11,062 nt of DNA from a bacterium UBP2_UBA4780 (GCA_002403115.1 DHHE01000015.1:560-11621), one strand, 5' to 3'; positions 1 through 9,625 are shown, counted from the stretch's first letter. The notes: generated by a model from the sequence alone, not told the origin. A program made the numbers and translations.

Positions 1-678
1 AAACTGCACCCCCATATTCGCGTTGTCGCCACGGAGGCACAACAGTGCCCGACCCTGTACCTCAACGGGTTCGGCGGCCACCGCATCGAGGGAATCGGCG
101 ACAAGCACGTTCCCTGGGTGCACAACGTCCGAAACACCGACGCCGTGGCCGCCGTCGACGACGAGGACTGCATGCGGGTCCTGAGGCTTTTCAACGAGCC
201 GGCCGGCCATGATTTCCTAAAATCGTTGAACGTTTCCGGGGACACAGCCGGGAAGCTGCCGCTTTTGGGCATATCCAGCATCTGCAATCTGCTGGCCTCC
301 ATCAAGGCCGCCAGGTATTACGAGATGGAGGAACAAGACGTCATCCTCACCGTATTCACCGATTCCATGGAGCTTTACGGATCGCGGGTCAGGGAGCAGG
401 CCGAGCTTCAGGGCAGCTACGACCGGACCCGGGCCGCCCGCGACTATGAGGCCGGTTTGGCCCACATGCGCGAAGACTGGTTCCGCGAGCTCAATTACCG
501 CGAGCGCAAGCAGGTCCACAACCTCAAGTACTACACCTGGGTCGAGCAGCAGGGCAAGACCTACGAGGAGATCCTGGCGCAGTGGGAGCCCGAGTACTGG
601 CGGTCGCTGTTCGAGGACGAGGTGGGCGAGTTCGACCGGCTGATAGGGGAGTTCAACCAGGAAGTCGGCATTGCCTGA
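1..678 (+). CDS. PLP-dependent cysteine synthase-like enzyme, 3' part (5' end outside window)
   Basis: The frame is open from base 1 to the TGA at 676-678, giving 225 residues of a protein that starts upstream. The stretch at 268-390 matches the C-terminal core of fold-type II PLP enzymes. GISSICN (from 268) corresponds to the GISSG motif of O-acetylserine sulfhydrylases. TDSMELY (358-378) sits where those enzymes have PDSGERY, whose Ser contacts the PLP ring nitrogen. About 100 further residues follow, including Lys-Tyr-Tyr-Thr-Trp-Val-Glu-Gln-Gln near 523-552, which ordinary cysteine synthases lack. From memory, this resembles a longer family usually annotated 'pyridoxal-5'-phosphate-dependent protein subunit beta'. 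Its substrate is not known to me, and the catalytic Lys lies outside the window. The molybdenum-cofactor accessory genes that follow 41 bp later suggest a link with a molybdenum-hydroxylase or purine-catabolism cluster, which is inference. A plain cysteine synthase is less likely because of the extension. Confidence 0.72.
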   Translation, partial: KLHPHIRVVATEAQQCPTLYLNGFGGHRIEGIGDKHVPWVHNVRNTDAVAAVDDEDCMRVLRLFNEPAGHDFLKSLNVSGDTAGKLPLLGISSICNLLASIKAARYYEMEEQDVILTVFTDSMELYGSRVREQAELQGSYDRTRAARDYEAGLAHMREDWFRELNYRERKQVHNLKYYTWVEQQGKTYEEILAQWEPEYWRSLFEDEVGEFDRLIGEFNQEVGIA

Positions 679-683
679 ACCCC

Positions 684-709
684 GCTCGCTTCCTTGGCTC
701 GCTGCCTTC
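684..709 (+). repeat. Imperfect 13-bp tandem repeat in the 41-bp gap before mocA
   Basis: Two adjacent 13-mers, GCTCGCTTCCTTG (684-696) and GCTCGCTGCCTTC (697-709), match at 11 of 13 positions. They lie between the PLP-enzyme stop and the nucleotidyltransferase start. They may be a small duplication with no function; no hairpin or promoter motif was recognised here. Confidence 0.45.
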
Positions 710-719
710 GCAGGTTGAC

Positions 720-1337
720 ATGGAGGGCATGTGCAAAGTAGCCGCGGTGATCCTGGCCGCCGGCAAGGGCGGGAGGATCGGCTGTCCCAAACTGGCCCTG
801 GAGCTGGGCGGCGTGCCTTTCTGGATGATGATTGTCCAGCGCCTAAGAAAGGCGGGCATCAGGGACATCGCCCTGGTCGTCCGCCGGTCGCGGAAAGGAC
901 GGCTGTCCGATAGCCGGATCATGCCGGTGGTCAACTATCACCCGAAACCGGGCATGTTTTCGTCGGTACAGGCCGGTCTGCGCCGCCTGCCGGGTTTTGC
1001 CGGTTACATTATCTGTCCGGTCGATCACCCGGGAGTAGAGACAGGGACCTACCGGCGCCTCCTGAAACGCTTCTGCGGTTCGCCCGATTCGGTTGTCAGG
1101 CCAAGATACCGGGGCGCTTCGGGACATCCTGTCGTCGTTCCCGGATCTGTGCGCCGGGAGATCCTCAAGCTATCTCCCGCGGACCGGCTGGACCGCGCCA
1201 TCGGCAATCTTGGCCTGATACTTTCCGACGTGGCGGTGGCTGACCGCAACGTCCTGCTGAACATCAACACCAAGAGAGAACTGTCGGATGCTGACAGACT
1301 TCGTGGAAAGAATCCACGCCGCGGCACTGGAGAATAG
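720..1337 (+). CDS. mocA: MocA-like molybdenum cofactor nucleotidyltransferase (NTP_transferase_3 type)
   Basis: A 205-residue cytoplasmic protein with the MobA/MocA fold. Residues 12-24 carry the nucleotide-binding signature LAAG-K-GGR-I-GCPK, whose terminal Lys binds the triphosphate. PVDHP at 100-104 supplies the metal-binding Asp102. SGHPVVVP lies in the middle, and NINT occurs near the C-terminus, as in MobA. In this family LAAG rather than LAGG is associated with CTP over GTP, so the likely reaction is molybdopterin plus CTP giving molybdopterin cytosine dinucleotide, the cofactor form used by bacterial xanthine-dehydrogenase-type enzymes. The partner xdhC directly downstream supports this. 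The open frame extends back to 582, but that part lies inside the previous gene, and the family begins just before the first beta strand (VAAVILAAG). ATG 720 is chosen; ATG 729 is also possible, though the GGAGG at 722-726 is too close to it. The gene overlaps xdhC by 50 bp. MobA (GTP-specific) is the main alternative. Confidence 0.85.
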   Translation: MEGMCKVAAVILAAGKGGRIGCPKLALELGGVPFWMMIVQRLRKAGIRDIALVVRRSRKGRLSDSRIMPVVNYHPKPGMFSSVQAGLRRLPGFAGYIICPVDHPGVETGTYRRLLKRFCGSPDSVVRPRYRGASGHPVVVPGSVRREILKLSPADRLDRAIGNLGLILSDVAVADRNVLLNINTKRELSDADRLRGKNPRRGTGE

Positions 1338-2094
1338 GCGGATCTGGGTGGCCACGGTCATCTCCAGCCAGGGATCCACCCCGGGCAAGCCCGGCATGAA
1401 GATGATAGTCTATCCCGACGGTTCAACTGCGGGAACCGTCGGCGGGGGGCAGGTGGAGAAGGACGTCATCGCCGAAATACTCGCACAACGCCCTGAAGGT
1501 CTGGCCAGGCGGACTTTCGAGATGGGCGGCGATTTCTCCTCGAAACCCGGCATGGCCTGCGGCGGCTCACAGGAGGTCCTCATCGAGCCCTTCGGCTCAT
1601 CGTCCCGGCTGTACGTCATAGGCGCCGGGCACTGCGCCATGGAGCTCTCGGCCCTGGCCGGGCGCTGCGGTTTCTCGGTGACGGTCATCGACGACCGGCC
1701 GGATTGGGCCAACAAGGGAAAACACCCACTTGCGGCCGTTTCCGTGTGCCGCAGTTATTCGGGGCTTGACGATTACATCGACTTCTCGGACCAGGCCTAC
1801 ATCGTCATTATGACCCACCAACACCTGCACGACGAGGAAGCACTGCGCGCCTGCCTGCGGAGGAAGTGGAGTTACCTGGGCATGATAGGCAGCCGGCGCA
1901 AGGTGGGGCTGCTTTTCGACAAACTGGCCTCGGAGGGGGTCGGCCGGGAGCTGTTGGCCGGGGTCCACTCGCCTATCGGGTTCGAAATAGGCTCCCAGAC
2001 CCCGGCCGAGATCGCCGTCAGCATCGCCGCCCAGCTGATAGCGGTCAGGAACGGGGCAGGCGCTAACGGGACTGAGGGGAAGAGGGTGCAATGA
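1288..2094 (+). CDS. xdhC: XdhC/CoxI family molybdenum cofactor maturation protein
   Basis: A 268-residue protein with both XdhC halves. The N-terminal XdhC_CoxI domain shows GSTPG (29-33), GTVGGGQVE (49-57) and the MACGG motif with Cys91. The C-terminal Rossmann-like XdhC_C domain begins at YVIGAGHCAMEL (from residue 109). It continues with VIDDRP, MTHQHLHDEEAL, YLGMIGSRRK and a terminal HSPIGFEIGSQTPAEIAVSIAAQLIAVR block, written here only as the family landmark. XdhC proteins bind molybdenum cofactor, support insertion of its terminal sulfur and deliver it to xanthine-dehydrogenase-family enzymes. The ATG at 1288 is preceded by an AAGAGAG purine tract and gives the usual family start. The 50-bp overlap with the nucleotidyltransferase and the ATGA overlap with the next gene indicate translational coupling. 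No hydroxylase gene is present here, so the client must be encoded elsewhere, possibly upstream of the PLP enzyme. Confidence 0.95.
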   Translation: MLTDFVERIHAAALENRRIWVATVISSQGSTPGKPGMKMIVYPDGSTAGTVGGGQVEKDVIAEILAQRPEGLARRTFEMGGDFSSKPGMACGGSQEVLIEPFGSSSRLYVIGAGHCAMELSALAGRCGFSVTVIDDRPDWANKGKHPLAAVSVCRSYSGLDDYIDFSDQAYIVIMTHQHLHDEEALRACLRRKWSYLGMIGSRRKVGLLFDKLASEGVGRELLAGVHSPIGFEIGSQTPAEIAVSIAAQLIAVRNGAGANGTEGKRVQ

Positions 2095-2300
2095 GGATAA
2101 CCGCCCTGAGGGCCGCCGCGATATCGGGCATCGCCCTGCTGATCTGCGTGCCGGGGTGTTCCCGGAAATCCGAGCACGGGGTCAAAGTTGGCGAAGCAGT
2201 AAACACCTATCGCCGGGCCGTCGGGGCCGCCGACAGCGCCGCCGCCAAGGCGGGCAGGCGTTCCGGCACCATCGACTCGATCGCCTCCGGAAACCGATGA
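2091..2300 (+). CDS. Small predicted lipoprotein of unknown function
   Basis: A 69-residue protein that I do not recognise. It begins with two arginines, then a hydrophobic segment (about residues 8-20) and VPGC at 20-23, a slightly unusual lipobox with Pro at -2, so Cys23 would be lipidated. After processing only 47 residues remain. They are polar and alanine-rich, include AVGAADSAAAKAG, and are probably helical. The start codon overlaps the xdhC stop in an ATGA arrangement. A GAGGG at 2082-2086, four bases upstream, is a reasonable ribosome binding site. mutL begins 13 bp after the stop. A short lipoprotein between cofactor-maturation and DNA-repair genes has no obvious pathway partner. It may serve the envelope genes later in the operon, which is speculation. 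The signal peptide plus the coupled start argue against a chance ORF. Confidence 0.7.
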   Translation: MRITALRAAAISGIALLICVPGCSRKSEHGVKVGEAVNTYRRAVGAADSAAAKAGRRSGTIDSIASGNR

Positions 2301-2313
2301 AGACGTCAAGGAC

Positions 2314-4019
<1,706 letters not shown>

Positions 4020-4023
<4 letters not shown>

Positions 4024-4943
4024 GCCGATTGGTGCCGGTGCTGGCCGGCCCCACCGCGGTAGGCAAGACGTCCCTGGCCATCGAGCTGGCCGTCAGGCTG
4101 GGAGCGGACGTCGTCTCGGCCGACTCGCGCCAGATTTACCGGCGCCTGGACGTCGGCACCGCCAAGCCGACGCCAGCGGAGCAAAACAAAGTCCGCCACC
4201 GTCTGATAGACGTCCTTGAGCCAGGGAACCACTACAGCGCCGCGGACTTCGCCCGGGACGCCAGGGCCGAGATGGACCGGATGGATCGTCAGGGGAGGGA
4301 CTATATTGTTGCCGGAGGCTCCGGGCTTTACATCAAGGCCCTGGTCGAGGGGCTGTCCGAGATGCCGCCGGTCGATCCCGAGATCAGCCGGCGGTTGCGC
4401 CAAGAGGCCGGCGAGGTCGGCATCAGGCCCCTTTACCGGAGGCTGATGCTGGAGGACCCGCAAACGGCCGCCCGCCTCAAGCCGGCTGACCGGGCCAGGA
4501 TAATCCGGGCCCTGGAGGTACTGGAAACCACAGGCAGGTCCATCTCCCTATGGCAGGGCCGCCCGCGCCAGTCAGACGGAAGATACTATATCATTATTGT
4601 TTTAAACAGATGCCGTTCCGAGCTGTACCGGCGGATCGATGAACGGGCCGAAGACATGCTCGCCCGGGGCCTGGTGGAAGAGGTGGAGGGCCTGGTGAGC
4701 AAGGGTTTTCGGAACGCTTTGGAGCGGGTGAAGGCGGTCGGCTACCGGGAGGCCTTGTCCTTTCTGGACGGCGAGACGGACAGGTCTCGTATGAGGGACC
4801 TGATCAAGCAGAACACCCGCCGCTTCGCCAAGCGCCAGCTGACCTGGTTTCGCGGGATGCCCGGGGCCGAGTGGCTGGACGCGGGAGAGGAGGCCGACCC
4901 GGCCGAGCGCGTCCTGGAGCTGGCGCGAAGGGCCGGTGGGTGA
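4020..4943 (+). CDS. miaA: tRNA dimethylallyltransferase MiaA
   Basis: A 307-residue cytoplasmic enzyme that transfers a dimethylallyl group from DMAPP to N6 of A37 in tRNAs reading UNN codons. The P-loop GPTAVGKTS lies at 10-18. SADSRQIYRRLDVGTAKP (33-50) contains Asp35, the conserved general-base region. Further landmarks are HRLIDVLEP, AGGSGLYIKAL, a DRARIIRALEVLETTGR helix, and the C-terminal KAVGYREAL and TRRFAKRQLTWFR blocks. The length is normal for the family. The start overlaps the mutL stop (ATGA). A GGAGGAGG tract at 4001-4008, inside the mutL end, serves as a somewhat distant ribosome binding site. The stop overlaps the next start (TGATG). A brief AT-rich patch near 4580-4610 encodes an isoleucine-rich strand and looks natural. 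A truncated or inactive copy is ruled out by the complete motif set. Confidence 0.97.
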
Positions 4944-7762
4944 TGAAGCGTCCCGCCATCCTGGGCGTTCAGCTCGCAATTCTCCTGGCGGCCGGCTTTG
5001 GGACGGCCCGCCTTCCGGCGCAGAGCCTGCCGACCGTGCCCTACGGCCAAGCCTGGAGCTTTCTGGAGACGGAAAACTTCAAGGTTATCTACCACCAGGG
5101 CGGCGAGCCCCTGGCCCGGCGGGCCGCCACCACGGCCGAGCTGGTCCACCGGCGCCTCAGCCGGCTCCTTTCCTGGCGGCCAAATGACAGGACCCGCCTC
5201 ATCATACTGGACAACACCGACCAGGCCAACGCCATGGCCCTGGCCTTTCCCCGGAACACCATTTTGATCTACCCGGCGCCGCCGGCCGGGGGACCGGGGA
5301 ACTACCTGGACTGGCTTTACGAGCTGCTGCTCCACGAATACGCCCACATCCTTCAGATCGACATGGCCACCGGTTTCATGGCCGGGCTGCGCTCCGTATT
5401 CGGACGGATCGTCCTTCCCAACGCTGTCCAGCCCATGCATCAGCTGGAGGGACTGGCGGTCTACGCCGAAAGCAGGTACTCGTCCATGGGGCGCAACAAC
5501 AGCGCCCTGACCGAGGGGACGCTCCGGACCGCGTCCGCAGAGGGAAACTGGCCGGGGATAGACCGGGCCGGCGTCTTCAACCCGTCCTGGCCCTGGGACG
5601 CACCGTATCTTTTCGGGGGGAAGTTCACCAAGTTCCTGGCCGACTCCTTCGGGGAGGGGACGCTGGCGCAATACAATCTCGCACACGGAGGCCTGTTCCT
5701 GCCTTTCATGCAGAACCGGCCGGCCAAGAGGGTCTACGGCGGATCGTTCCCGGCGTTGTGGGATGACTGGAGCCGGCGCTCCCGGGAGGGCTACCGCGCG
5801 CAGGCCGATTCCATCAAAGGCCGGGGTATCCCCGGGATGGAACGTATCACCGTCGACGGAATGCACAAGTCGTCCCTGGCGCTTTCCCCTGACGAAAGTA
5901 CGCTGGTGTTCCAAGCCAGCGACGGGCTCAGCCATCCCGGCATCATCAGGACGGACCTGGCGACCGGCCGCTCCTCGAAGATACACGAGGGGTTTGTCGA
6001 CGGAGCCATCGTCTTCAGCCCCGACGGGCGATCAGTATTTTTCGGCCAGCTGGACTGGGGCGACGACGGCCGGGAGATGTCATGCGACCTATACCGGCTG
6101 GAGCTTGAGGGAAAGAAGCTGACCCGGCTCACCCGGGGCTGGCGGGCCCGGGATCCGGCTCCTTCGCCTGACGGCCGCCATCTCTATTTCACCACCACCA
6201 GGCTGGGCCAGGGCGCCCTCTGCCGGCTGAAGCCGGGCGACGGGTCGGCTGACACTCTCATACCGTTCGACGATTCATCGTCGGTAAGCTGCCCGGCCGT
6301 CTCGCCGGACGGAAGCCGTCTGGCCTTCTCGGCCTGGACCGGGGAGGGTTACCAGGACATATATGTGATGACGATAGACGGCCGCAGTTATCACCCGATC
6401 TTTCAGGACCGGGCCCAGGATATCCAGCCGCGCTGGTCGGCCGACGGGAGCAGCCTGTACTTCAGCTCGGACAGGACCGGGGTCTGGAACATCTTCCGCT
6501 GGGACCTTGCGGAGGAGAAGCTCTTCCAGGCGACCAACGAGGAGGGGGGGGCGTTCTGGCCGGGACCGGGAGGGGAGGTTCTGTGGGGCTTGTCGCTTCG
6601 CGGGCAAGGCTATGAGTTGACCAACATCGGCATTGCGGAAGAGCGGACGGTTCCCGGGCCGTCATTTGCCGACAACTATTTCTTCGCCGGGGCGATCGAG
6701 CCTTCCCCGGCAAGCTCCCGCCCCTACCGTTTCTGGAAAACCATGCTGCCGGCAGCCTGGCTGCCGACGGGCTTCGTTGACAGCGGAGGCGGCCGCCTGG
6801 GGGCCGTGGTCGTCGGCGCCGACGACCTGATGCGTCATTACTACCTGGCGGCCCTGGCCCCGGGCCCCGGGTTCCGGAGATGGCACTACGACGCCCAGTA
6901 CCTGTGCTCGGCGCTTCCGGCCGACGTCTACTCTAGGGCCAGCGATTTGGTGGCCCTGCGCCAAGCGACCGGGGATGATGTTTACTGCGAACGGCGCATC
7001 GAGGTCATACTTGATGTTACCAAGACATTGGCCTCGTACCGGCGGCGCTGCTCGATAGGCCTGGGCTACAGGCGATTGAGGCAGGGCCCCGAGACCGAAG
7101 CTTCGCCCCGGTCTGCCGGATACTGGACCGGCGCCCTGGCCGATCTGGCCGCCGGAGCCGCTTACGGCGACGCCAAACGCTACCGGAAGTCTGTCAGCCC
7201 GGAGGACGGACGGGCCGTCTCCCTGTCAGCCAGGCTCTATCGCAAGGCGCTGGGAGGCGGAGTCGACCAGGACTGGGGCCAGGCCGAATGGCGCGAGTTC
7301 CTGCCCCTGCCGATGAGGAACCACGTTCTGATGCTGGCGGCCAGGGCGGGGACCGGCAGTTCAGCCGGTTTGTTCGTCGATGAGTTCTCCGACGGTTTCC
7401 GGGCGCGCGGGTTCGACGCCGGTCCTGGCGGCAAGCGCAAGTTTCTGTCATCGGTCGAAGGCCGCATCCCCCTGTGCCGGGTGGATCGCGGGGCGGGCAC
7501 CTGGCCCGTTTTCCTGCAAAGCCTTCACGGGGCCGTTTTCCTCGACGCAAGTTGGGGCGGGGAGGCGTTCGGCAAAATTGCCTGGCAGGGGATGCAGCGC
7601 AGCATCGGCGCCGAGCTCAGGACCGACTGGACCGTTTTCTACGGCATCGGCCTGCAGGCTGGGGCGGGAGCGGCTTATCCCCTGGAAGGGAAGGGGAATG
7701 TCGTGCCGTACCTGTCGGTGACAACGTCCCTGGAAGCGTTCCATGGCAAAAAGATTCATTAA
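4943..7762 (+). CDS. Secreted HExxH metallopeptidase-like protein with PD40 beta-propeller and C-terminal outer-membrane-barrel-like domain
   Basis: A 939-residue envelope protein. Residues 1-28 form a signal peptide (Lys-Arg, hydrophobic core, Pro-Ala-Gln-Ser end). A peptidase-MA/gluzincin-like domain follows, with HEYAH at 131-135 and a downstream LEGLAVYAE in which Glu169 could be the third zinc ligand. Residues about 300-580 contain PD40/TolB-type repeats with SPDG or SADG turns at Asp317, Asp361, Asp410, Asp456 and Asp501, and probably a weaker sixth blade. The last 300 residues alternate hydrophobic and polar residues and include a WLP segment, GADDLMRHYY, an RGFDAGPGG element and EGRIPL, resembling surface-antigen/D15 barrels. 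The open frame extends back to 4871 inside miaA, but ATG 4943 starts directly at the signal peptide and overlaps the miaA stop by one base. The 3' end overlaps the Omp85 gene by 20 bp. The substrate is unknown; a non-catalytic scaffold role is possible. The domain calls are firmer for peptidase and propeller than for the barrel. Confidence 0.82.
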   Translation: MKRPAILGVQLAILLAAGFGTARLPAQSLPTVPYGQAWSFLETENFKVIYHQGGEPLARRAATTAELVHRRLSRLLSWRPNDRTRLIILDNTDQANAMALAFPRNTILIYPAPPAGGPGNYLDWLYELLLHEYAHILQIDMATGFMAGLRSVFGRIVLPNAVQPMHQLEGLAVYAESRYSSMGRNNSALTEGTLRTASAEGNWPGIDRAGVFNPSWPWDAPYLFGGKFTKFLADSFGEGTLAQYNLAHGGLFLPFMQNRPAKRVYGGSFPALWDDWSRRSREGYRAQADSIKGRGIPGMERITVDGMHKSSLALSPDESTLVFQASDGLSHPGIIRTDLATGRSSKIHEGFVDGAIVFSPDGRSVFFGQLDWGDDGREMSCDLYRLELEGKKLTRLTRGWRARDPAPSPDGRHLYFTTTRLGQGALCRLKPGDGSADTLIPFDDSSSVSCPAVSPDGSRLAFSAWTGEGYQDIYVMTIDGRSYHPIFQDRAQDIQPRWSADGSSLYFSSDRTGVWNIFRWDLAEEKLFQATNEEGGAFWPGPGGEVLWGLSLRGQGYELTNIGIAEERTVPGPSFADNYFFAGAIEPSPASSRPYRFWKTMLPAAWLPTGFVDSGGGRLGAVVVGADDLMRHYYLAALAPGPGFRRWHYDAQYLCSALPADVYSRASDLVALRQATGDDVYCERRIEVILDVTKTLASYRRRCSIGLGYRRLRQGPETEASPRSAGYWTGALADLAAGAAYGDAKRYRKSVSPEDGRAVSLSARLYRKALGGGVDQDWGQAEWREFLPLPMRNHVLMLAARAGTGSSAGLFVDEFSDGFRARGFDAGPGGKRKFLSSVEGRIPLCRVDRGAGTWPVFLQSLHGAVFLDASWGGEAFGKIAWQGMQRSIGAELRTDWTVFYGIGLQAGAGAAYPLEGKGNVVPYLSVTTSLEAFHGKKIH

Positions 7763-9527
7763 GTCCGGTCTGCTGTTTGCCGTCCTGCTGACGGCCGCCG
7801 CCTGGGCGGAAACGCCCCGGGTCGAGCTGCAGGGCAACCGGGCCTTCGGCTCCCGGCGGCTTTTGCGGGAGATGTCGCTGGACCGGGCCGGGGAATTCAT
7901 CGGGGACAGCCTGCCGGCGGCGCTGGCCAGGTTGTCCGGCTTCTACCGGCGCAGCGGGTACATCCAGTCCCGGGTGGAATACATCAGGGAGGAACCCGTT
8001 TCCGGCCCGGCCGTTTTCAAGGTACTGGTGGACGAGGGCCCGCGCTTCACGGTGGGGGCGGTGGTCTTCAGCGGAAACGACAGCGTACCCCCCGAGAAGC
8101 TCATCAGGCCGATGGGCAACAGGCCGGGGAGGCCCTACAATCCGGACGCCTTGGGGGACGACGAATTCAAGATGCTGATGGTCTACGCCGACCGGGGGTT
8201 CGTGTTCGCCGGGCTGGAGAGCGGGGTCGAGGTCCTGCCGGATAACACCGTGGTCATCAATCTGGCGGTCAGCGAGGGGCGGCGGGTGCGGGTGGGATCG
8301 GTCGGGATAAGGGGGAATTCGTTCGCCGCCGGCCGGTACATATCGCGTAAGGTGAACATCCCCGAGGGCGGGTTCTTCAGCCGCCAGTCCCTGCTGTCCG
8401 GCGAGATGGCCCTGTCCTCGACCGGAATTTTCCGCGAAGCCAGGGTCCAGGCGGGCGCGGTCGCCCCGGACAGCCAGCACATAGACATCGCAGTCTCGGT
8501 GGCCGAGAGGCCGCGGCGCCGTTTCGAGATTGGCCTGGGCTACGGCAGCGGCGACGCCTTCAGGGTGATGGGCAAATGGCTTAACCGCAACGTGGGCGGC
8601 TGGGGGCAGCGGCTGGAGTTCAACGGGCTGCTGGCCGCGCAACTGTGGAGGGACATCAGGCTGGTCAGGGGCCGGGCCCAGGCTTCGTATCTTGAGCCCT
8701 GGCTCGCGGGCCGCAATCTGCCGGGGCAGGCCTCGCTGTACTACGACGATTACCGCCCTCCGTACACCGACTACCGTCTGCAGACGGTGGGATTGGACCT
8801 GGACGTTTTCCAGAGGCTGGACCCGAGCGCCTACATCGACTGGCGGGCCAGCCAGCAGTGGCTCAAGCTTTCCTCCAACTGGCTCGATCCCGGATATCCC
8901 TCGGACACCGTCAGATACCACGGCCGGAGGAGCGTTTTCTCCGGGTGGTTTTACAACCGTCTGGACGACCCGATCATGCCCCGCAACGGGTTTTCGGCCC
9001 AGGCAGAGGGCGAGTATACCGGCGGCTTTTTCGGGGGCTTCAGCACCTTCCAGCGGATAAACGCCTCCTGGATGGGTTACATGACCGTATCCAGGCCTCG
9101 GACGACCATGGTCTGCCGTCTCAGGGGAGGGGTCATCGGTGATTGGAACAAGAAGCACCAGGTGCCGTATTACGAGAAGTTCTATCTGGGGGGGCCGACC
9201 ACGGTGCGCGGCTATGCCAACGGGAGCATCGGAAAGACCGACATCAACGGCAGGCCGATAGGCGGGAAGAAGATGGCGTTGGCTAACGTGGAGATCAGAC
9301 CGGCGATCTATCGTCGGTGGCTGGCCAGCCTGTTCCTGGATGTCGGCTTGTTGTCGGACAGCCCGGTGAAGAAGATGTCGCTGAGCGAGGCCTACACCAG
9401 CCCGGGCTTCGGACTGAGGTACGTCCTGCCGCTGGGAACGGGAAGGCTGGATTTCACCGCGCCGGGAACCCAGATGGATTGTATTAAGAATTGGAAGGCG
9501 ATCGTGGCCTGGGGCGAGGTATTTTAG
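7743..9527 (+). CDS. Omp85-family outer-membrane assembly protein with three POTRA domains (TamA/BamA type)
   Basis: A 594-residue protein with a signal peptide (Ala-Trp-Ala cleavage near residue 22). Three POTRA domains are visible: about 26-98 (VELQGNRAF), 101-178 (VGAVVFSGNDSV) and 181-256 (VGSVGIRGNSF). The 16-strand-type barrel runs from about 260 to the C-terminal Phe594 (AWGEVF, a beta-signal ending in an aromatic residue). Within the barrel, LDDPIMPRNGF is the usual D15 turn and GGPTTVRGY contains the VRGF/Y motif (Val488-Tyr491) of the lock loop. Family members insert or export proteins through the outer membrane. Three POTRAs and this length resemble TamA more than five-POTRA BamA, but assignment to a subfamily is uncertain. 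GGAAG at 7732-7736 lies six bases before the ATG. The gene overlaps the peptidase/propeller gene by 20 bp and is the last of the operon. It could assemble its upstream neighbour's barrel or secrete a partner; both ideas are inference. Confidence 0.92.
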   Translation: MAKRFIKSGLLFAVLLTAAAWAETPRVELQGNRAFGSRRLLREMSLDRAGEFIGDSLPAALARLSGFYRRSGYIQSRVEYIREEPVSGPAVFKVLVDEGPRFTVGAVVFSGNDSVPPEKLIRPMGNRPGRPYNPDALGDDEFKMLMVYADRGFVFAGLESGVEVLPDNTVVINLAVSEGRRVRVGSVGIRGNSFAAGRYISRKVNIPEGGFFSRQSLLSGEMALSSTGIFREARVQAGAVAPDSQHIDIAVSVAERPRRRFEIGLGYGSGDAFRVMGKWLNRNVGGWGQRLEFNGLLAAQLWRDIRLVRGRAQASYLEPWLAGRNLPGQASLYYDDYRPPYTDYRLQTVGLDLDVFQRLDPSAYIDWRASQQWLKLSSNWLDPGYPSDTVRYHGRRSVFSGWFYNRLDDPIMPRNGFSAQAEGEYTGGFFGGFSTFQRINASWMGYMTVSRPRTTMVCRLRGGVIGDWNKKHQVPYYEKFYLGGPTTVRGYANGSIGKTDINGRPIGGKKMALANVEIRPAIYRRWLASLFLDVGLLSDSPVKKMSLSEAYTSPGFGLRYVLPLGTGRLDFTAPGTQMDCIKNWKAIVAWGEVF

Positions 9528-9528
9528 C

Positions 9529-9542
9529 AATAGTGAACTATT
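9529..9542. promoter_or_regulatory. Perfect 14-bp inverted repeat in AT-rich spacer, possible activator site
   Basis: AATAGT (9529-9534) and ACTATT (9537-9542) are exact reverse complements around GA. The repeat starts two bases after the Omp85 stop codon. It lies about 140 bp before the start site predicted for the sigma-54 promoter, a usual distance for enhancer-binding-protein sites, and has dyad symmetry as such sites do. It may equally be a weak hairpin at the end of the upstream message, or chance in AT-rich DNA. Confidence 0.3.
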
Positions 9543-9625
9543 ACAAAAACGTGCAAAATACAGTAAAAAAGAAAAAAATGCACTTCTTAATTTAGTGTGA
9601 CATGCATTTACTAAAAAAGACGTTG

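Noticed and set aside
684..709. Tandem 13-mers as a regulatory operator or the start of a repeat array
   Set aside because: There are only two imperfect copies, no spacer pattern and no dyad symmetry. It is kept only as a minor repeat.
582..719. N-terminal extension of the nucleotidyltransferase
   Set aside because: It runs through the end of the PLP-enzyme gene in another frame and gives an Arg/Gly-rich segment absent from the family.
4871..4942. N-terminal extension of the peptidase/propeller protein
   Set aside because: It overlaps the miaA end and would bury the signal peptide that starts at ATG 4943.
4742..5986. 414-codon open frame on the minus strand
   Set aside because: It is antisense to the miaA end and the HExxH domain, with low-complexity Gly/Pro/Arg-rich translation and no start context.
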